27,843 nucleotides of DNA, taken from positions 1-27,843 of the forward strand of contig NZ_QUKD01000008.1 of the NCBI RefSeq assembly GCF_003480915.1, given 5' to 3'. This document shows, one piece after another, positions 23,062 to 27,843 of this stretch (positions are counted from its first letter, which is position 1; every line of letters starts with the position of its first letter). This stretch comes from Parabacteroides sp. TM07-1AC (GTDB lineage: Bacteria > Bacteroidota > Bacteroidia > Bacteroidales > Tannerellaceae). The notes under the pieces were generated by a model. The model was not told where the DNA came from. It saw nothing but the letters and a program-made list of their open reading frames with translations, and did no database searches. A program made the translations under genes and the position numbers.

Positions 23062-26000
23062 TTAAAATCCTAGATTCAAACTAACTGCATATACGCGCTG
23101 TACCGGGTAGTCATAATTGTTCGTACTACCTGTTTCCGGGTCAAATCCGTATTTGGTAGCCGGTGAAATAGTAAACAAATTCTGACCACTTAATACAACC
23201 TGGCATTTGTAAAGCCATTTTACATCCTTCAATAATGTCTTCCGGAAGTCATACCCCAATTGCAATGATTTCAAACGGATATAACGACCATTGGTCAACC
23301 AAAAATCAGAAGTCTGATAGTTATTATTCCCATTCACATTCGAATTCATTGCAATACGCGGATATTTGGCATCTCGGTTATCCGGCATCCAATAATCTAA
23401 CTGGTATGGATAAACGATCGAATATCCACTTGTACTCTGTCCACGCACAACATCATCCAGATACATATCACGTGAAGTTGCTCCCTGGAATAACATATTT
23501 AAAGAAAATCCTTTATAAGACAAATTGGCATAAATACCATAGTTACCACGAGGAAAGCTATTTTTACCAATACGCCACTGGTCGTTTGAATCAATAAATC
23601 CATCACCATTCATATCCTTATATTGAATATCTCCAGCTACCAAATTAGAGGAACTTTCCAAACGCGGTGAATTTAAAACCTGATCTGAATTTTGATAATA
23701 TCCTAAGTTAGTATAACCATTTGTATAAAACCCTTTCTGTTGAACCAGTCTCTTATACGGATTTTTCTGACTAGCCAAGTCTTCATCCCAAGCTGTAGAG
23801 ACTAATTGATCGAAATAAGTAAAATTAGCACCGACCTCATAATTGAAATCTCCGACATGATCCTTCCATGACAAAGCAAATTCATAACCAGCACGACGAT
23901 GTTCTCCGTCTGATTTTACTTTTGGCAGACTCAGCCCTAGAGGATCCGTATAGTTCACGTTAGAAGGAGAAGTCAAATACCCGGTTGTCTTCATATAGAA
24001 ATAGTCAAAACTACCAGCCAAACGTTCTCCCAAAGAGTTAAAATCAAAACCTATATCAAATGTACTACGAGTATACCAGGTAATATCCGGGCTAATCAGA
24101 TTTCCTTCACTAAAAGTCGGAACAATACTTCCTCCCAATACATAGCCACGTTCTGCCAAATTATAAGATGTCAAATAGCTAAAAGACCCAACTCCATTAT
24201 CAAGACCGGTTTCACCATAAGTAGCTCTTACTTTGAAATAGTTTAAAATATTACGATCTTTCAGCGGCTGGAAAAATGATTCCTCAGAAATAGCCCAGGC
24301 CAAAGACCCGGCATAGAAATTACCCCAACGGCGGTCTTTCGGGAACAAGTCGCTACCATCATGGCGTAATGAACCTTCTACAAAATATTTCTTTTTATAA
24401 TTATAAGAAGCTCTGGCAACCAAACCGGCACGACCGAATTCGGATTCACTACCTCCATTTTCCATTGAATCTGAAGGTCCTGCCCCAATTTGATCGATCA
24501 TGAATATATAATTTTTACGCAAAGCATTGAAACCTCTGTAAAATGAATAGGTTTGTTCAAAACCCAACGTTGCAGAGACATTATGTGTTTCATCCAGGAA
24601 AGAACGATTGTAATCTGCAAAATACTGAGTTGTCCACATACGTGCACTTCCCGTATTATAGGTCAAACTAACAGTTGCATCAGGACCTTTTACTCCGTTC
24701 AAATCATATTGAGGAGCTGTTTTATTCCAAAGTTTACTGTCACTCATGAAATAACGATAATTACCGCCGACTTTCAGCTTCAATCCTTCAACACCTTTTA
24801 CACTCCATTCGGCATTAAACAATCCCATAAACATCTTATAATCCCACTTGCTGTAACCTGATTCCGGAGAGACTTCAACCATCGGATTATCTGGTCCTAC
24901 ATAATACTGTCCATTTTGATTGACAGCCAATTCCATAGGGCTTTTATTTTGAATATGTCCCCATGTATATCCATATCCATCAGAATAAGTAGAACGTGGA
25001 CTCTGCTGCGTATTAATATAAGCATCTACCCCAAATGTCAACTTTAATCCTAGATCCTTAAAATCAGACACTTCATTAATACGCGCATTATAACGCTTGA
25101 ACCATTCTGTGTCAGCCTTATACATAGAACTTTGATCATAAGCCTGGAAAGACACGTAAAACTTATTAATATCTGATCCGCCACGAACAGCTAGTGAATG
25201 CCGGCTATCCGGTGTAAAATTCCTCAACATTAATTTCTGCCAATCCACATTGGGATAATTATATGGATCTGATCCTGTCCGATATTTTTCAACTTCTTCT
25301 TCCGTCCAACGAGGTTCCAAGTTATATAAATCTCTAACAGTGTTATCCACCAAAGCTCTCTGATAAGAATCCAGTTTCTTTTCCAGAAAAGTAGGTTCAG
25401 CCCAACTCTGATTGAAACTATAATCAACACGTAAACCCTTCAATCCATTTTTTGTCTTAACAACCAAAACACCATCGCCAGCACGTGCACCATATACAGC
25501 TGCGGCTGCGGCGTCTTTCAAAACAGACATCGACTCAATATCGTCAGAATTCAAGTTTACAAAATCATCATACTCAGACACAAACCCATCAATAACGACC
25601 AAAGGCTGTCCTCCACCACGAATGGAAATCGTTGACTTTTTACCAATACCTCCACCAGCTTGAGTAACGATCAAACCTGCTGCACGTCCTGCCAATGCAT
25701 CTGTAACATTAGAAACTGGAACATTCTTCATTTTATCAGCATCGACTGTAGAAACGGCAGAAGTAAGATTTCGTTTAGAGTTTGTACCATAACCAATAAC
25801 TACAACCTCTTCCAACGCTTTTGAATCCTCTTTCAATGTAATATTAAAAATTTTCTTTCCACCGACAACTATTTCTTGTGAGGTATAACCGATAAATGAA
25901 ACAACTAATACCGGATCTTTTATATCTTTTAAATCCAAAGAGAATTTACCATCCATGTCAGTCGTAGTACCAAGTCCACTCTCATTTTTAACCAAAACAT

Positions 26001-26472
26001 TTGCTCCAATGACCGGCTCTCCGAATTCATCAATAATCCTTCCTGTAACCACAGTTGTTGATTCTTGATGGATTTCACCTTTTTTAAACAGAACAATATG
26101 TCGATCTGTGATTTTATATGCCAATGATTTATCATGCAATAAAACATCCAAAACTTCTGATATCGTTTTATTCTGTAAATCTATTGATACATTATCGTCC
26201 AGTTTTATTTCATTCTGCTTATAAACGAATGTAAACTCCGACTGACTTTCAATAGCTTTAAGCACCTCTAAAACTGTGCCATTCACTTCGAGATTCAATT
26301 TAGTAACCTGCGAATACGAAGAGGCTGCAGTCGCACCCCAGATACTAAGGAAAAAGAACAATATGGAAAATCTCATAACAACAAAGATTCGATTATGTGT
26401 TTTTTGAGGAATATTAATCCCCGACAAAGCCTTTTTATAGCTCTGTAACACTCTGATTAAATGTTTATTCAT
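23062..26472 (-). CDS. SusC-family TonB-dependent glycan transporter with STN signalling domain
   Basis: A 1136-residue outer-membrane importer. After a long N-terminal leader (signal core about 34-53, MRFSILFFFLSIWGATAASS), an STN domain covers about 58-128 (VLEVLKAIESQSEFTFVYK), showing it signals to a FecR-type anti-sigma factor. Residues about 142-213 form the CarboxypepD_reg-like domain (GRIIDEFGEPVIGANVLVK). EEVVVIGYGT (221-230) is the hallmark before the plug, and the barrel ends AVSLNLGF. Start: ATG 26472 gives an extended leader common in STN-type SusC proteins; ATG 26376 (residue 33) would also give a normal signal peptide. The fecR gene lies upstream, and the intervening 165 bp encodes a candidate antisense RNA on the other strand. 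It pairs with SusD downstream. Confidence 0.95.
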   Translation of the reverse strand: MNKHLIRVLQSYKKALSGINIPQKTHNRIFVVMRFSILFFFLSIWGATAASSYSQVTKLNLEVNGTVLEVLKAIESQSEFTFVYKQNEIKLDDNVSIDLQNKTISEVLDVLLHDKSLAYKITDRHIVLFKKGEIHQESTTVVTGRIIDEFGEPVIGANVLVKNESGLGTTTDMDGKFSLDLKDIKDPVLVVSFIGYTSQEIVVGGKKIFNITLKEDSKALEEVVVIGYGTNSKRNLTSAVSTVDADKMKNVPVSNVTDALAGRAAGLIVTQAGGGIGKKSTISIRGGGQPLVVIDGFVSEYDDFVNLNSDDIESMSVLKDAAAAAVYGARAGDGVLVVKTKNGLKGLRVDYSFNQSWAEPTFLEKKLDSYQRALVDNTVRDLYNLEPRWTEEEVEKYRTGSDPYNYPNVDWQKLMLRNFTPDSRHSLAVRGGSDINKFYVSFQAYDQSSMYKADTEWFKRYNARINEVSDFKDLGLKLTFGVDAYINTQQSPRSTYSDGYGYTWGHIQNKSPMELAVNQNGQYYVGPDNPMVEVSPESGYSKWDYKMFMGLFNAEWSVKGVEGLKLKVGGNYRYFMSDSKLWNKTAPQYDLNGVKGPDATVSLTYNTGSARMWTTQYFADYNRSFLDETHNVSATLGFEQTYSFYRGFNALRKNYIFMIDQIGAGPSDSMENGGSESEFGRAGLVARASYNYKKKYFVEGSLRHDGSDLFPKDRRWGNFYAGSLAWAISEESFFQPLKDRNILNYFKVRATYGETGLDNGVGSFSYLTSYNLAERGYVLGGSIVPTFSEGNLISPDITWYTRSTFDIGFDFNSLGERLAGSFDYFYMKTTGYLTSPSNVNYTDPLGLSLPKVKSDGEHRRAGYEFALSWKDHVGDFNYEVGANFTYFDQLVSTAWDEDLASQKNPYKRLVQQKGFYTNGYTNLGYYQNSDQVLNSPRLESSSNLVAGDIQYKDMNGDGFIDSNDQWRIGKNSFPRGNYGIYANLSYKGFSLNMLFQGATSRDMYLDDVVRGQSTSGYSIVYPYQLDYWMPDNRDAKYPRIAMNSNVNGNNNYQTSDFWLTNGRYIRLKSLQLGYDFRKTLLKDVKWLYKCQVVLSGQNLFTISPATKYGFDPETGSTNNYDYPVQRVYAVSLNLGF

Positions 26473-26479
26473 ACATTTG
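26472..26479 (+). promoter_or_regulatory. -7 box of candidate antisense RNA
   Basis: TACATTTG is a perfect TAnnTTTG match on the plus strand. It overlaps the susC ATG (26470-26472 on the other strand) and points away from susC. No good TTTG -33 box is found at 19-21 bp. The predicted transcript would begin near 26486. Confidence 0.55.
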
Positions 26480-26485
26480 CAAACT

Positions 26486-26589
26486 CTAAATGATTATTTA
26501 CTAAGGCAGTTGGTAGCTGCCATGTTTATTAAATGATCTATGCGCAAGCATTAAATTGGGGATGTTGGTAGCATTCCCAATTTTTTTTT
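26486..26589 (+). ncRNA. Candidate DonS-like cis-antisense sRNA opposite susC leader
   Basis: The plus strand of the fecR-susC gap carries a compact sRNA-like unit of about 104 nt. After the TACATTTG box there is a 5-bp hairpin GGCAG-TTGGTAG-CTGCC (26505-26521), an AU-rich linker, and a 12-bp terminator stem 26553-26564 / 26572-26583 (one G-U pair) with loop TTGGTAG, running into T26581-26589. Both hairpins have the same 7-nt loop. It is antisense to the leader of the susC mRNA. Bacteroides PULs are known to encode such sRNAs (DonS family) in this position, where they repress the susC-like gene. Ends are predicted, not measured. Confidence 0.65.
26553..26589 (+). terminator. Intrinsic terminator of candidate antisense sRNA
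   Basis: Stem 26553-26564 with 26572-26583, seven-base loop TTGGTAG, tract of nine T (26581-26589). All protein genes here read on the minus strand, so a plus-strand terminator needs a plus-strand transcript. Confidence 0.75.
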
Positions 26590-26637
26590 CAAATCCTAAG
26601 AACTATTCATGGTCTATTATTTAAGGTTATACAATAT

Positions 26638-27525
26638 CTACTTTATAAATACATCCTTATTTTTAATCATATACTCATATTTCATTGATATTTGAAGAAT
26701 CGACAAGATTTCATCTAACGACTCGTTATGTGTAAATCGAGCTGTCAGACAAGTTTCTTTCAAGGATCTATCTTTCAAATGAAATTTCACATTAAATGAA
26801 TGTTCCAACGTCTGAATTATCTGTCCGAATGTACTATTTTCAAACACATAATCACCTGTTGCCCAGGAAACATAAAAAGAAGTTTGAACCGGATGAACTT
26901 CTATATCTCCATTATCCCTATTGTAAACAGCCTGTTCACCCGGAATCAGAACCCGATCAGGAGTTGAACTCTTATTGTTTTTTTTATATAATGCGACAGA
27001 ACCTTCCAATAAGGTAGTTTGAATAGCTGCTGATTTTTTGTGTGCCGATACATTAAATTCAGTACCCAACACCTCCACTGACATACCATCCATATTTACA
27101 CGAAATGGACAATGTTGATCTTTAGTTACTTTAAAAAAGGCCTCACCTATCAATTCTATTGACCGATTTCCATCATCAAATGATTCCGGATAACGTATCC
27201 ACGAATCACTATTCAACCATACCTCCGTACTATCCGGCAATAATATATAAGCTTTTGATCCAGCCAATGCTGTTGTCTCCAAATAAGAAAGAGGCTTTGA
27301 TTCAGTTATATTCCAAATAAGAAAAGAAGATACACATAATAAAGCTATACAAGCCGCAACAGAAGTATATTTCCATATCGGAGAAACACCTATTCTCTGT
27401 CTTGATGTTTCAATACGGTCACGTAATCTCTTATAAACAGCATCTGTATCAACCTCCAATGGCTTAAAACGAATACGGCTTACACATTCTTCAAACTGTA
27501 TTTTATCTCCTTCTTTCAAATTCAT
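26638..27525 (-). CDS. FecR-family anti-sigma factor
   Basis: A 295-residue inner-membrane signal protein. An N-terminal cytoplasmic helical part (1-50) would bind an ECF sigma factor, one membrane helix covers about 53-72 (YTSVAACIALLCVSSFLIW), then the periplasmic FecR domain follows: GSKAYILLPDSTEVWLNSDSWIRYPESFDDGNRSIELIGEAFF, then VLGTEFNVSAH and LLEGSVALY. A C-terminal DUF4974-type domain (about 218-290, FENSTFGQIIQTLEHSFNVKF) contacts the STN domain of SusC. So glycan binding to SusC/D can be relayed to transcription. ATG 27525 is used; the frame extends to a TTG at 27555. The partner sigma-factor gene is not in the window and is expected just beyond the right end. A 51-bp inverted repeat lies between. 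Confidence 0.93.
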   Translation of the reverse strand: MNLKEGDKIQFEECVSRIRFKPLEVDTDAVYKRLRDRIETSRQRIGVSPIWKYTSVAACIALLCVSSFLIWNITESKPLSYLETTALAGSKAYILLPDSTEVWLNSDSWIRYPESFDDGNRSIELIGEAFFKVTKDQHCPFRVNMDGMSVEVLGTEFNVSAHKKSAAIQTTLLEGSVALYKKNNKSSTPDRVLIPGEQAVYNRDNGDIEVHPVQTSFYVSWATGDYVFENSTFGQIIQTLEHSFNVKFHLKDRSLKETCLTARFTHNESLDEILSILQISMKYEYMIKNKDVFIK

Positions 27526-27579
27526 TGTTACCTGTTTTGTTATTATAGATGACAACGAAAGTGAAAAACCCTAATACAA

Positions 27580-27843
27580 AAAACAGTCTTAACTTATATT
27601 AACCTTAACCACCAAGTTCCTGAAGAACTAATGTCTTTTTCATAACAAAAATAGTATTTATTCACATAAAGTCTAAATTATAATGATAAAAAAGCTGTAT
27701 TGATAGATTCTAGTGTACTATATCTATAGTCCATCTGAACAGTTTTCTCAAAAAAAGAAAATTTTACAGCTTTTAATTCTATACAAGTACCATAGTTCTT
27801 CAGGAACTTGGTGGTTAAGGTTAATATAAGTTAAGACTGTTTT
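27580..27843. repeat. 51-bp perfect inverted repeats flanking 162 bp (putative invertible promoter)
   Basis: Left arm 27580-27630 and right arm 27793-27843 are exact reverse complements over 51 bp and may continue beyond the window. The end nearest the centre of each arm contains the hyphenated palindrome AGTTCCTGAAGAACT, as in recombinase core sites. The 162-bp interior (27631-27792) has no gene but a promoter pointing to fecR. No other feature in this stretch. Confidence 0.85.
27646..27677 (-). promoter_or_regulatory. Promoter inside invertible segment, aimed at fecR
   Basis: On the minus strand TTTA (27677-27674), 20-bp spacer, TATTTTTG (27653-27646): the -7 box is a perfect TAnnTTTG match and the -33 box is three of four. 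Transcription would cross the left repeat arm and reach the fecR ATG (27525) after about 115 nt. Inversion would turn it away from fecR. Confidence 0.6.

Noticed and set aside
1..27843. CRISPR array, tRNA or rRNA genes
   Set aside because: No regularly spaced direct repeats with unique spacers, and no tRNA or rRNA sequence recognised on either strand by eye.

Overview
The window reads as a chromosomal stretch of a gut Bacteroidales bacterium, most likely Parabacteroides or a near relative. The signs are TAnnTTTG-type -7 promoter boxes without Shine-Dalgarno leaders, a SusC/SusD/FecR polysaccharide utilisation locus (PUL), a CarboxypepD/STN-type TonB receptor, a DUF4248 + HU-like + cell-wall hydrolase cluster, and dispersed palindromic repeats. 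The genus is inferred from general resemblance only.

Region A (1-8000) is an accessory island on the plus strand. An unknown gene is followed by an AT-rich, iteron-bearing gap, then a replication-like cassette: a winged-helix replication protein, a DnaB-type helicase, and a DnaG-type primase that overlaps the helicase stop by ATGA. The primase reading frame carries an in-frame pair of REP-like palindromes; a second copy of the repeat lies near 6.7 kb. Next are an antitoxin-like orphan and an MNT/HEPN pair, each behind a copy of the same promoter. An HU-like protein, a DUF4248 protein (minus strand), a 203-bp concentric palindrome, a GH73 glucosaminidase without signal peptide, and overlapping small membrane-peptide ORFs complete the island.

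Region B (7993-14228) holds an OmpR-type response regulator and its sensor kinase (minus), a divergent outer-membrane beta-barrel receptor, a roughly 400-bp foldback element and a secreted TPR protein.

Region C (14235-27843, minus strand) is a PUL read right to left: FecR-type anti-sigma factor, SusC with an STN signalling domain, SusD, a small surface lipoprotein, a strong intrinsic terminator, then three enzyme genes (GH101-like, DUF6067/GH123-like lipoprotein, second GH101-like lipoprotein). The enzyme families point to GalNAc-containing glycans such as mucin-type O-glycans; this is inference.

The most interesting signals are regulatory. (1) A perfect 51-bp inverted repeat at the right edge flanks 162 bp containing a promoter aimed at fecR, the architecture of an invertible phase-variation switch controlling the PUL. 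(2) The fecR-susC gap encodes on the opposite strand a compact promoter/two-hairpin/T-tract unit, the layout of the DonS-like antisense sRNAs known from Bacteroides PULs; both hairpins have the same 7-nt loop. Together they suggest that one PUL is under inversion, anti-sigma and antisense-RNA control.
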